Below, one piece after another: positions 1 to 7,789 of a DNA stretch of 64,000 nucleotides. This DNA comes from RDYJ01 sp034931405 (GTDB lineage Bacteria > Cyanobacteriota > Cyanobacteriia > Cyanobacteriales > Nostocaceae), in NCBI RefSeq assembly GCF_034931405.1, contig NZ_JAYGHA010000004.1, positions 62,001 to 126,000 of the forward strand, read 5' to 3'. Numbering within the stretch: position 1 is the stretch's first letter; each line of letters opens with the position of its first letter. Under the pieces are notes generated by a model. It saw nothing but the letters and a program-made list of their open reading frames with translations. It did not search any database and was not told where the DNA came from. The translations under genes and the position numbers were made by a program.

Positions 1-264
1 CAAGGTTTCAATCCTGTGAAGGGTAATGGTATTGATGAACTGCGATATTTATTGCTGACTTCTCAGGTGGAAATTGTCGATAATGCTGCAAAAATTTCTG
101 AGTTGAAATATACTACAACCACAGAAGATTGGACAATTGGAATAGTAAATGCAGATGGGGACAAGTGCGATCGCTGTTGGAATTATTCTACTCATGTAGG
201 AGAATCAGAAGCACATCCTTTATTGTGTGAAAGATGTGTTCCCGCATTAGCTGGGGAATTTTAG
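1..264 (+). CDS. ileS: Isoleucyl-tRNA synthetase, C-terminal end (partial)
   Basis: This is the last 87 codons of a gene that begins before the window; the frame is open from base 1. The end carries a four-cysteine zinc site, CDRCWNYS followed about 20 residues later by CERC, which is the C-terminal zinc finger of bacterial class Ia IleRS and is needed for aminoacylation of tRNA-Ile. The gene ends at a TAG just before a palindromic repeat. Catalytic motifs lie outside the window, so the call rests on the zinc finger and its surroundings. Confidence 0.88.
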   Translation, partial: QGFNPVKGNGIDELRYLLLTSQVEIVDNAAKISELKYTTTTEDWTIGIVNADGDKCDRCWNYSTHVGESEAHPLLCERCVPALAGEF

Positions 265-288
265 TATCATAGAAAGGTAGGGGTTTAA

Positions 289-351
289 GATCCCCGACTT
301 CTTTTTTAAGTTGGTTAACAAATGATCAATTAATATTAGAAGTCGGGGATC
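289..351. repeat. Family A palindromic repeat (copy 1)
   Basis: Inverted repeat with arms GATCCCCGACTTCT and AGAAGTCGGGGATC around a spacer of about 35 bases. It lies between ileS and the Uma2 gene and is one of about ten related elements in this window. It could fold as a hairpin at the 3' end of ileS mRNA, but there is no clear U-tract, so I treat it as a dispersed MITE/REP-like element. Confidence 0.85.
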
Positions 352-399
352 TGTATCTTGAACAAATAAACTAGAAACTAACACCTTGAGGTAAAAATC

Positions 400-987
400 A
401 TGAACACTGCAATAACAACTTTACCTCCTCAACTCACATTAAATCTCGATTTAACAGATGAGCAATTTTTTCAACTATGTCAAAATAACCGGGATTTAAG
501 ATTTGAACGCACAGCAGCAGGGGAATTAATAATTATGCCACCAACTGGTAGCGATACAGGAAATCGTAATTTTGATATTGCTGTAGAATTAGGAATTTGG
601 AATAAACAAACAAAATTAGGTAAAGGATTTGATTCTTCCACAGGTTTTAAATTACCCAATGGAAAAGATGTTTCTCCTGATGTTGCTTGGGTTAAAAAAG
701 AAAGTTGGGATAGTTTAACACCAGAACAACAAAATAAATTTGCACCTATTTACCCTGATTTTGTAATTGAATTGCGTTCTCCTAGCGATAGTTTAAAACC
801 ATTACAAGAAAAAATGCAAGAATATATAGAAAATGGTGTTAAATTAGCTTGGTTAATTGATAGAAAACAACGTAAAGTATTTATTTATCGTCCTGCTAAA
901 GTTGTGGAAGAATTAGATAAACCACAAACATTAAATGGTGAAGATATTTTACCAGGATTTGTTTTAGATTTAAGTGACATTTGGTAA
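400..987 (+). CDS. Uma2 family (DUF820) PD-(D/E)XK nuclease-like protein
   Basis: A 195-residue protein with the full length and fold pattern of the Uma2 family, which is greatly expanded in cyanobacteria. Visible signatures are GELIIMPPTG near residue 42, SPDVAWV near residue 92, and PDFVIELRSPSD near residue 120, which supplies the Asp and Glu of the PD-(D/E)XK nuclease core. A purine-rich TTGAGGTAAAAATC precedes the ATG. The biological role of the family is poorly defined; some copies are associated with mobile DNA. The 3' end overlaps a truncated antitoxin-like frame on the other strand. Confidence 0.88.
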   Translation: MNTAITTLPPQLTLNLDLTDEQFFQLCQNNRDLRFERTAAGELIIMPPTGSDTGNRNFDIAVELGIWNKQTKLGKGFDSSTGFKLPNGKDVSPDVAWVKKESWDSLTPEQQNKFAPIYPDFVIELRSPSDSLKPLQEKMQEYIENGVKLAWLIDRKQRKVFIYRPAKVVEELDKPQTLNGEDILPGFVLDLSDIW

Positions 988-1122
988 TAAATTAAGTATC
1001 CATAAATTATTTAATCTTTCAATAGCTTGATCATATTCTTCTTCATTACGAATTGTCAGCAAAGGAGCGATCGCACTCCAATAGATATTAATATCAGGGG
1101 GCAATGTAGTTAATTTTTCCAT
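970..1122 (-). pseudogene. Truncated HigA-type antitoxin remnant
   Basis: A 50-codon minus-strand frame begins MEKLTTLPPDINIYWSAIAP and continues with LLTIRNEEEYDQAIERLNNL. From memory this matches the N-terminal part of cyanobacterial HigA-like antitoxins, which normally continue with a linker and an HTH domain. Here the frame runs into the end of the Uma2 gene and stops after LNLLPNVT, so the HTH is missing. No toxin gene is adjacent. I infer a decayed antitoxin cut by insertion or deletion next to the Uma2 gene; a functional short protein cannot be excluded. Confidence 0.5.
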
Positions 1123-1194
1123 AGATTTTTGTCGTATTCTGAATGAGTTAAGATATTGCGAATATACACTTTAATCATAATGTGAGCATACCAA

Positions 1195-1258
1195 AATCCC
1201 CGACTTCTTTTTTAATTTTGTAAATAAATGATAAATTAATTTCAGAAGTCGGGGATCT
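1195..1258. repeat. Family A palindromic repeat (copy 2)
   Basis: Arms ATCCCCGACTTCT and AGAAGTCGGGGATC with an AT-rich spacer containing AAATGATAAATTAAT, close to copy 1. It ends about 15 bases from the stop codon of the minus-strand parA-like gene and so could act as its transcript end. Confidence 0.82.
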
Positions 1259-1273
1259 ATATGTAAGAAAGTT

Positions 1274-2158
1274 TTACAATTTCTGCAACAATTCCTGAGT
1301 CAACTGCATAAATGACTTAGCACCAGCAGAACCCGGACTCATTAACGTTACCGGCATAAAACTATCAACAGCTTTGGCTACATTTACATCAACAGGAATT
1401 TGTGACTGACAAATAGTTTCCACACCAAAATCTTCCACAACTCGGTGCATTACTTGTTTATAATATCTGCCAGTCAGCAAATTAGTATTGCACATACTAA
1501 AAACAATTCCCAGCATTTTGATATTGATTTTTGCTTCATGTTCGTGACTATCTTTCAACTTAGCAATGCGTCTTTCTAATAATTGAATTCCCACCACAGA
1601 TAAAGGTTCTGGTTTAGCAGGAAGCAGATAAAAATCGCTAGTTGCTAAAGCACTACGAGTCATGAGATTATAACCAGGAGCGCAATCTAAAAGAATAAAA
1701 TCATATTCATCACGCACGGGTTTTAAAATATCCCTAATCAGCACTCTTTCAAACCGATTCCAAATAGTTTCAAAATCTTGCTCACCCAAGGCAATTGCTT
1801 GATTATGCACCATTTCCGAAACAACAAATTCATCATATAAATCTATATCTCCTGGCAATAAATCCAAACCGGGAAGATTGCATAATTGAGATTGAATGAT
1901 ATCATGAATTTTGAATTGCGGATTAGGTTCTGGGTTAATAACTTCATCTATTAAATATCTAAATGTCTTCCTTTGTTTGCGACGTTTGGCAAACTCCACC
2001 GGTGACATTAAGCTAAGTGTGGCGCTAATTTGACTGTCTAAATCAAGAACAAGTACCTTTTTTCCGTGATTTTTCGCTAAACAAGTAGCTAAATTAACGG
2101 TGAGGGTAGTTTTACCTACTCCACCTTTCATGTTTGCAGTTGCAATTACATATCCCAT
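1274..2158 (-). CDS. ParA/MinD-family ATPase
   Basis: A 294-residue cytoplasmic ATPase of the ParA superfamily. The deviant Walker A motif KGGVGKTT is at residues 11-18, with the signature lysine, followed by the switch I motif VLVLDLDSQ and Walker B FILLDCAP. The length is that of chromosomal or plasmid ParA without an N-terminal HTH. It stands alone, with no ParB directly behind it, and is divergent from the nuclease-ParA fusion across a 309-base spacer containing a hairpin. It may share partners with the adjacent ParB-like protein, or may be an orphan positioning ATPase. Confidence 0.88.
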   Translation of the reverse strand: MGYVIATANMKGGVGKTTLTVNLATCLAKNHGKKVLVLDLDSQISATLSLMSPVEFAKRRKQRKTFRYLIDEVINPEPNPQFKIHDIIQSQLCNLPGLDLLPGDIDLYDEFVVSEMVHNQAIALGEQDFETIWNRFERVLIRDILKPVRDEYDFILLDCAPGYNLMTRSALATSDFYLLPAKPEPLSVVGIQLLERRIAKLKDSHEHEAKINIKMLGIVFSMCNTNLLTGRYYKQVMHRVVEDFGVETICQSQIPVDVNVAKAVDSFMPVTLMSPGSAGAKSFMQLTQELLQKL

Positions 2159-2467
2159 TTTTATTTCCTCTGCTGACGCATTCCCATCAAGGTAGCGTAC
2201 ATATTATCTAATAGATTTTAACTTTCGCTAATTTAGTCTTTGGGAGGATGCGAAAATGTGCTTTTATGATCAGATACCCGACTTCTCCAAGAAGTCGGGT
2301 ATCTATGGGGGTATCTTTAGAGTCTTTTACGTATAAATACTAAGTTAATTAGCTTTTGACTACAAATCTTTAAGTAAACTTTATAAAATTAAAAGCTCAT
2401 GTTATGACACAATGAATCGTGTAGCTAAATTTTCATGATGATTACTGTTCATTAGAGGTAAAATACC
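2159..2467. promoter_or_regulatory. Divergent spacer between two parA-like genes, with hairpin
   Basis: This 309-base AT-rich spacer must hold the promoters of both divergent ATPase genes. At 2273-2303 there is a near-perfect hairpin (GATACCCGACTTCT, loop CCA, AGAAGTCGGGTATC), a short form of the family A repeat. AGAGGT at 2454-2459 is a good ribosome-binding site for the TTG start at 2468. I see no tandem iterons or canonical parS site. Confidence 0.5.
2273..2303. repeat. Short perfect hairpin form of family A repeat
   Basis: 14-bp arms separated by 3 bases. The arm sequence ACCCGACTTCT is shared with the longer family A elements, but the spacer is almost absent. It lies between divergent genes rather than after a gene, so it is less likely to be a terminator. 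Confidence 0.8.
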
Positions 2468-3841
2468 TTGCTTTTTAACCCTGCACTGTGCCGTAATGAA
2501 AGCGAAGTTGAAAGTAAACTCATTGTTCAATATTTGCTACCACAGTTAGGTTATACACCTGATACATGGCATCAGGAAGTGGCCTTTGGTAGCATTCGCT
2601 TAGATTTTTTAGCATTTTCAGCACAAGCTATTCCCTTTGTGTTGGATGATAACTCACCCCTTAGTGTAGTAATGGAGGCAAAAAGCCCAAAGCAAAATTT
2701 AAATTATCATGTTTTACGACTACGGCATTATTTAACGAGTTTAAATGTGTGCTATGGGTTGTTAACTAATGGTAAGGAAATCAGAATTTATGAAAAAGAC
2801 GGGGCTGATATTATCCTAGTTTTTCAATGTGATGGTAATGATATTGAGGAAAATATCGAGGAAATTAGGGGGGTAATTGGTAGGGAAAGTTTGAAGAATA
2901 GGCAGTTTAAGGAACAGTTAGAAGTTCAAGTATCACAGTTAGAAACTAAGAAGGAGAATTCTATGAAGACAATCGCAATTTATCACAATAAAGGCGGAGT
3001 TGGGAAAACAACTGTTGCAGTTAATTTAGCAGCGGCATTTAGTAATAAAGGCAAAAGAGTTCTCTTAATTGATATAGATGCTCAAGCCAATACAACCTTT
3101 GCTACAGGATTAATCAAGTTTCAATTTGAAGAAGATGATGATCTACGAGATAAAAACATTTTTCACTTGATTAATGTTGGAGATTATAATTTCATACCTG
3201 ATGTGGTTCGCAAGTCCCAGTATTTCAATAATCCAGAGATTGAAATCGTTCCTTCACACATTACTTTAATGGATGAACAACACAATCTCACTAGAATTAT
3301 GAATGCTAGAAGCAGGTTATCTAGCAAGTTAAAAAAAGTAGAGAATGAATATGATATCGTAATTATTGATACACCTCCATCAAGAGATGTATATGCTGAA
3401 GTTGCTCTAATTGCTGCTGATCATCTTATAATTCCTTCCGATTTAAAACCATTTGCAAATCAAGGATTACCAACAGTAAAAAACTTTGTAGAGCAAATTA
3501 ATGAATCTAGAGAAGTTTTGGGTAAATCACCATTAAATATACTTGGAGTTTTAGCATCTAAAATCTCAACCAATCATAAATTTCTACAATATACATTTCC
3601 AAAACAAAGAGATGTAATTCCTGAAAAGTATGATTTACCGTTAATGGAAGCAGTCATTTATGATAGGAGTGTACTTTCAGAATGCTTGAATAAAACTATA
3701 ACTATCGGAGAATTAGAATATCCTGATCCTAAGTCGATAATTAAATACGCAGAAGAAGTCAAATCTAATGCTCAACAATCCGCATTAGAATTTGAAATTT
3801 TGGCCAATGAAGTTTTACAAAAAATGGGAGTTCAAGAATAA
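2468..3841 (+). CDS. Fusion of type I restriction-type nuclease domain (HSDR_N-like) and ParA ATPase
   Basis: A 457-residue protein from a TTG start supported by AGAGGT 8 bases upstream. Residues 1-150 resemble the N-terminal nuclease domain of HsdR-type enzymes: GSIRLDFLAF supplies the metal-binding Asp and VVMEAKSP gives the E-x-K of a PD-(D/E)XK site. Residues 166-457 are a complete ParA ATPase with KGGVGKTT, VLLIDIDAQAN and IVIIDTPPS. A strong AAGGAG at 2951-2956 sits 6 bases before an in-frame ATG at 2963, so a separate 292-residue ParA may also be made. The stop overlaps the next start (TAATG). This may be a defence or DNA-segregation module; its function is not established. Confidence 0.82.
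   Translation: MLFNPALCRNESEVESKLIVQYLLPQLGYTPDTWHQEVAFGSIRLDFLAFSAQAIPFVLDDNSPLSVVMEAKSPKQNLNYHVLRLRHYLTSLNVCYGLLTNGKEIRIYEKDGADIILVFQCDGNDIEENIEEIRGVIGRESLKNRQFKEQLEVQVSQLETKKENSMKTIAIYHNKGGVGKTTVAVNLAAAFSNKGKRVLLIDIDAQANTTFATGLIKFQFEEDDDLRDKNIFHLINVGDYNFIPDVVRKSQYFNNPEIEIVPSHITLMDEQHNLTRIMNARSRLSSKLKKVENEYDIVIIDTPPSRDVYAEVALIAADHLIIPSDLKPFANQGLPTVKNFVEQINESREVLGKSPLNILGVLASKISTNHKFLQYTFPKQRDVIPEKYDLPLMEAVIYDRSVLSECLNKTITIGELEYPDPKSIIKYAEEVKSNAQQSALEFEILANEVLQKMGVQE
2951..2965 (+). promoter_or_regulatory. Internal ribosome-binding site and ATG within the nuclease-ParA gene
   Basis: AAGGAG followed by 6 bases and ATG, exactly at the junction between the nuclease domain and the ParA domain. 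It is in frame with the long gene (165 codons downstream of the TTG). It is a better initiation site than the upstream TTG and would produce ParA alone, starting MKTIAIYHNKGGVGKTT. Confidence 0.55.
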
Positions 3842-4569
3842 TGCGGTTTTACCTCGTAGATGTTAAAGATATTGTATCTGATGTTCCTCGCTCAAATTTT
3901 GATGAAGCTGAATTAGAAACCATTGCAGAACTAATTATAGAAAGTGGGGGACTTATCAAACCTTTAGTTCTTAAACAATCAGGTGCAGAAACTTATGCAG
4001 TAGTTGAAGGACATTTAGAATATTATGCTGCTGTCAGAGCGAAGGAAAAAAATCCGCGTCAATGTGAAATGGTGAATGCGTTTGTTATCTCCCCAAAAAT
4101 TGAGGACTTGGTTTTAAAGCAAGTTACAGCTATTACAGGAGTTGGTGATGGTAATAAACCACCAATAATTGAACCTGTGATAACTAATATAGAAACATCT
4201 CGCTTAAACAATCTAGAATTAAGATTGGAGAAAGTTATTAGTGAGTTAAAGTCAGAAATTGCACAGGAAAGACAGAGAGTTGATGATAAATTCAAGGAAG
4301 TTAATAGTAATACTCCAAAGCCAGGAGAAGAAGTATCTCAGCCAAATGATCCGCTACAATTACTTAACACTTTAACACAACAGCAATTAGTTGCAAGATT
4401 AAGAAGCTCTCGAATAACAAGTTATGAAAAAAAGGCTAAAGCTATTGTAGAAGCAAGAAACAAGAAACAAAATCAAAAATTTGAAGATTATCGAGATGTC
4501 AAGAGTTCCGTTACAGGATTAGGTGAAATGGGAATTCTAACCATTATTGATGAGTGGTCAAGAAATTAA
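3841..4569 (+). CDS. Atypical ParB-like protein with C-terminal helix-hairpin-helix
   Basis: A 242-residue protein translationally coupled to the nuclease-ParA gene by a 1-base overlap. Residues 1-85 resemble the ParB/sulfiredoxin N-terminal domain (DEAELETIAELI, GGLIKPLVLK, YAVVEGHLEYYAA). The GERR-type nucleotide-binding motif of canonical ParB is replaced by EGHLEYYAAVRA, so CTP switching is doubtful. Residues 125-155 are a predicted coiled coil. Residues 175-240 (QQLVARLRSSRIT, KAKAIVEAR, FEDYRDVKSS, LGEMGILTIID) look like a helix-hairpin-helix DNA-binding unit in place of the usual HTH. It probably partners the upstream ATPase. Confidence 0.72.
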   Translation: MRFYLVDVKDIVSDVPRSNFDEAELETIAELIIESGGLIKPLVLKQSGAETYAVVEGHLEYYAAVRAKEKNPRQCEMVNAFVISPKIEDLVLKQVTAITGVGDGNKPPIIEPVITNIETSRLNNLELRLEKVISELKSEIAQERQRVDDKFKEVNSNTPKPGEEVSQPNDPLQLLNTLTQQQLVARLRSSRITSYEKKAKAIVEARNKKQNQKFEDYRDVKSSVTGLGEMGILTIIDEWSRN

Positions 4570-4629
4570 ACTTCTCTTCCTTTGCGCCTTTGCGTGAAAC
4601 AAAACCCCCGCATTTGGCGCAAAAACCAA

Positions 4630-6690
4630 TCACTTCTTAGGAAACAAACAAACCAACTGAGCATCTGGTGAAGCTTTAGAATCAATAATTTTAATCTTAT
4701 TTTCCCAACATAATTGTTGAATCAAACCATCAAGTTGTAACTCAGTCAAAATCGAAAAATGACTACAAGCTTTTTGTAACAAAACTTTTCTACTCAAACA
4801 AGACTGAGTAATAACTAAATTAAATATATAATCTTTGGCTTCCTTCCATTCTATTTGTTTATTCATCCGTCTGAACATATTAAGTTCACCACTATTACCA
4901 CTACTATCATCCTTCTCAAAATCTAAATCATCTAATTTTTGAACTATTCCCAAATCTTGTAATAAATAACAATCATCTAAAATCTTAGTTGCAGCTATCA
5001 GAGATTGCAAATTCTTTAAACTAATAATTTTATTACCAATTACCAAATCTCCTTCCCGCGCATTTCTCACCAAACTATGATATGTAGCTAAATAATGAAT
5101 AGAATTTAAATCAGGAATAATATAACGATGTACAGGAGAATTAACAAAAATATCCTGATAAACTTTATAACCTTTACTTTCGGGAGTCCCTAAAGGTTGT
5201 GAACGAATTAGGAATAATTTAAAAGATGGATTTTTTTCAAGTGTTTTTCTACAAGCTTCCATCACGTAAAAAAAACTGTTTAAATTTGCATCTTCAGTCC
5301 AAACAACTCCTAATATTTCTGGTTTATGCGGAAATTCGTAACCAAGCGAATAACTAGCATACTTGCTTCTAATAAACAGAGGATTTATAACTTTCTCTAT
5401 TTGCAGAGCCAATAAAACTTCTTGTAGAAACTGAATCAATTCTGAAGACGATATTTGAGAAATCTGTGTAATTTGTTGACGATATTGGGAAAATTCCTCA
5501 TACCATCTGACCTTGAAATATGAAAATATTTCTAATTTATCTTGAGTTTTTTTATAAAAAGTAAACGTACTACTTTTATCATCTTGAGCTAAATATTCCT
5601 TATGCTCTTTAAATACATTTTTACCAAAAATAATTACATCTCTAAAATTCATTCTCCCTCTGGGAAATGTCTTCTCTAATAATTGACGACTTAACGGATA
5701 AAGAGGAGAAGTAAGTTGAGAAGTTGCTTGTCGATGCAGATATTCAAGTCGAGATACTAAAATTAATTCTGCTTGAGCTAAACTAATATTTCTTAATTCT
5801 ACCCTTTGATTAATAGTAGATTGGTAAGATTCTTCAATTTGATATTTATTCTGTTCCCAGGTATGAGTAGCAATACTAATAATAATCAGAAAGTTATTAT
5901 TATCCTCCCGAATTTTAGCATTGGCTTGAAATAAAGCATCTAAATCTAATGCTCCATCTGGTAACCGAGCAATACTTTCAAGTTGATTAAAACAGAGTAT
6001 AATTGGCTGAACATCACAACTAATTCTACTAAAATTACTGATAGTTTCCCTAGCTGTTGTTTCTGTATCTATTGACTTTTCTACTCCCAATGCTTGTAGA
6101 GACTCTTCTGTTAAATCATCTCCGCGCAGATATTTATAAGCTAAATCAGATAATTCTGGATTAATTAATTCATATAAAATAGCAAAGAAAATATCAGGAT
6201 GATAAATATTGACTTGTTTATATTTTTCTTTAATTTTATTAATAAATTTTTGCTTTTCGCTTCGTAAAAAACCTAATAAAGTATCTTTCCGTTCGTTAAT
6301 AGTAGATAACCACAACAACAACGGAGATGTTTGATTATCATCTGTAACCTTTATTAAATTATCAACAACATAGCGTAAAATCCACCGCCAAATGTTATCA
6401 CGTTTAGCAAAGGGAGGAATATGAACAAAACAAGCTTTATAGCTTAATTGACTTTTTAATCTAGTTAATAAATAAGTTTTACCACAACCAGTATCTCCAG
6501 TAATTAGTACAGTACGTGTAAGATGATCTTGAATAACTTGACTTACTAATGCTTCAATTTTGATAAATGTTTCTTGATGAATATAACTGATAGTAGGTTC
6601 AGAATATTCCTGATTATCTCCTAAATTAGCACAGTAAATATTATCAAAAGGATTAGTATTTCTGAGAATAATCTCATCAATAGATGGCAT
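4630..6690 (-). CDS. Large P-loop ATPase with C-terminal winged-helix-like region, function unknown
   Basis: A 686-residue protein with Walker A GDTGCGKT near residue 65 and a Walker B-like strand PIILCFNQLESI near residue 230. There Asn replaces the usual Asp but the Glu is kept, as in the DQxE motif of STAND/AAA proteins. Residues 450-560 form a conserved alpha/beta block (GVVWTEDANLNSFFYV, LFLIRSQPLG), and the last 70 residues look like a winged helix. No membrane segments are seen. It converges on the nuclease-ParA/ParB pair with 60 bases between. I do not recognise a named family; a defence or DNA-processing role is suggested only by context. Confidence 0.65.
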   Translation of the reverse strand: MPSIDEIILRNTNPFDNIYCANLGDNQEYSEPTISYIHQETFIKIEALVSQVIQDHLTRTVLITGDTGCGKTYLLTRLKSQLSYKACFVHIPPFAKRDNIWRWILRYVVDNLIKVTDDNQTSPLLLWLSTINERKDTLLGFLRSEKQKFINKIKEKYKQVNIYHPDIFFAILYELINPELSDLAYKYLRGDDLTEESLQALGVEKSIDTETTARETISNFSRISCDVQPIILCFNQLESIARLPDGALDLDALFQANAKIREDNNNFLIIISIATHTWEQNKYQIEESYQSTINQRVELRNISLAQAELILVSRLEYLHRQATSQLTSPLYPLSRQLLEKTFPRGRMNFRDVIIFGKNVFKEHKEYLAQDDKSSTFTFYKKTQDKLEIFSYFKVRWYEEFSQYRQQITQISQISSSELIQFLQEVLLALQIEKVINPLFIRSKYASYSLGYEFPHKPEILGVVWTEDANLNSFFYVMEACRKTLEKNPSFKLFLIRSQPLGTPESKGYKVYQDIFVNSPVHRYIIPDLNSIHYLATYHSLVRNAREGDLVIGNKIISLKNLQSLIAATKILDDCYLLQDLGIVQKLDDLDFEKDDSSGNSGELNMFRRMNKQIEWKEAKDYIFNLVITQSCLSRKVLLQKACSHFSILTELQLDGLIQQLCWENKIKIIDSKASPDAQLVCLFPKK

Positions 6691-6828
6691 ACAAATTGCT
6701 CCTAGTTTACCGTAGCTTTTTTGAAAAAAGTGGATGCTATGAGTATTAGCTAATTCATAACTCTTTTAGAATTATTTTGGGTTAAGAATTGATTATGATT
6801 AAAGAAAATATATAATCAAGTCTAAATT

Positions 6829-7785
6829 TTATAGAACATCACCCCGTAGATGGCGTAAAAAATTAAACGCCCAACTTCTTAAACCAACAGGTAAAAAAGA
6901 TAAACCGAAACCTGTTAAGGTCTTGATAATAGAAGCTGACTTACCCGCCAAAACTAACTCTCTTCCCTTTTGAGGTTGATTATTTTCAATTAACCGCAAC
7001 CCCAATAATAATTTTGTTTCAGATAAACGATTTTTCCTAATCGTCTCCAGTTCCTCAAACTCAAACTGATAACTTTCTAAATAACGAATTTTATCATATA
7101 AATAAGGAATAGCTCGATTAATACCTTTCTGTTCTGCATGAACTCGATATTCCATCAACATCTCTGGTAAATAATAACCCTTTTTCCCAGCCAAAGCTAA
7201 CCGCACAAATAAATCATTATCCTCACAATTTTGCCAATTAGGCATCATAAAATTTAATTCTTGCAAAGTTTGCCGTCGAAATAAAGTTGCACCAATTTGA
7301 AAACTTTGGCGCACAAATACAACTTCCAATAAATTATCTATAATACCTGTTGCTAAATCTTTTCTACCCCAACGGTGAGAATTTTCTTGAGATGCTTCCT
7401 CATCTCTAACATTGTTAATATCAATTATCCAATGATCCGTACCCACAAAATCAAGACTAGAATCTTTTGCTAAAATTGCAGATGTCTGTAATAAAAAATC
7501 AGGAGTTAATCGATCATCATCATCAAATTTAATAAAAAATTCACCACTAGCTGCATCAAAACCAGAACGCATATTATTACTTTTACCGATATTTTGCGAA
7601 TGACGAATATATTTAATGCGTTTGTCTGTGTATTTTGACATCAATTCTGGTGTATCATCATTAGAACCATCATCACAAATAATTAACTCAAAATCTTGCT
7701 CAGATTGATTTAATACACTTTCAATGGCAAAAGGTAGTAGTTGAACGCGATTAAAAGTAGGAATGCAAACAGAAATTTTTACCAT
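6829..7785 (-). CDS. Glycosyltransferase family 2
   Basis: A 318-residue GT-A enzyme. The N-terminus VKISVCIPTFNR, then ELIICDDGSNDDT, and FFIKFDDDDR (the metal-binding DxD region near residue 92) define family GT2, which transfers sugars from nucleotide donors. There is no obvious transmembrane helix; a C-terminal hydrophobic patch could allow peripheral membrane binding. It ends the gene pair that starts with the 8803 gene (4 bases between them), so the two are probably co-transcribed for surface polysaccharide or glycan synthesis. Confidence 0.88.
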   Translation of the reverse strand: MVKISVCIPTFNRVQLLPFAIESVLNQSEQDFELIICDDGSNDDTPELMSKYTDKRIKYIRHSQNIGKSNNMRSGFDAASGEFFIKFDDDDRLTPDFLLQTSAILAKDSSLDFVGTDHWIIDINNVRDEEASQENSHRWGRKDLATGIIDNLLEVVFVRQSFQIGATLFRRQTLQELNFMMPNWQNCEDNDLFVRLALAGKKGYYLPEMLMEYRVHAEQKGINRAIPYLYDKIRYLESYQFEFEELETIRKNRLSETKLLLGLRLIENNQPQKGRELVLAGKSASIIKTLTGFGLSFLPVGLRSWAFNFLRHLRGDVL

Positions 7786-7789
7786 TAGC

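Noticed and set aside
4059..4295. 78-codon minus-strand frame in the ParB-like gene
   Set aside because: Shadow of a well-supported coupled gene.
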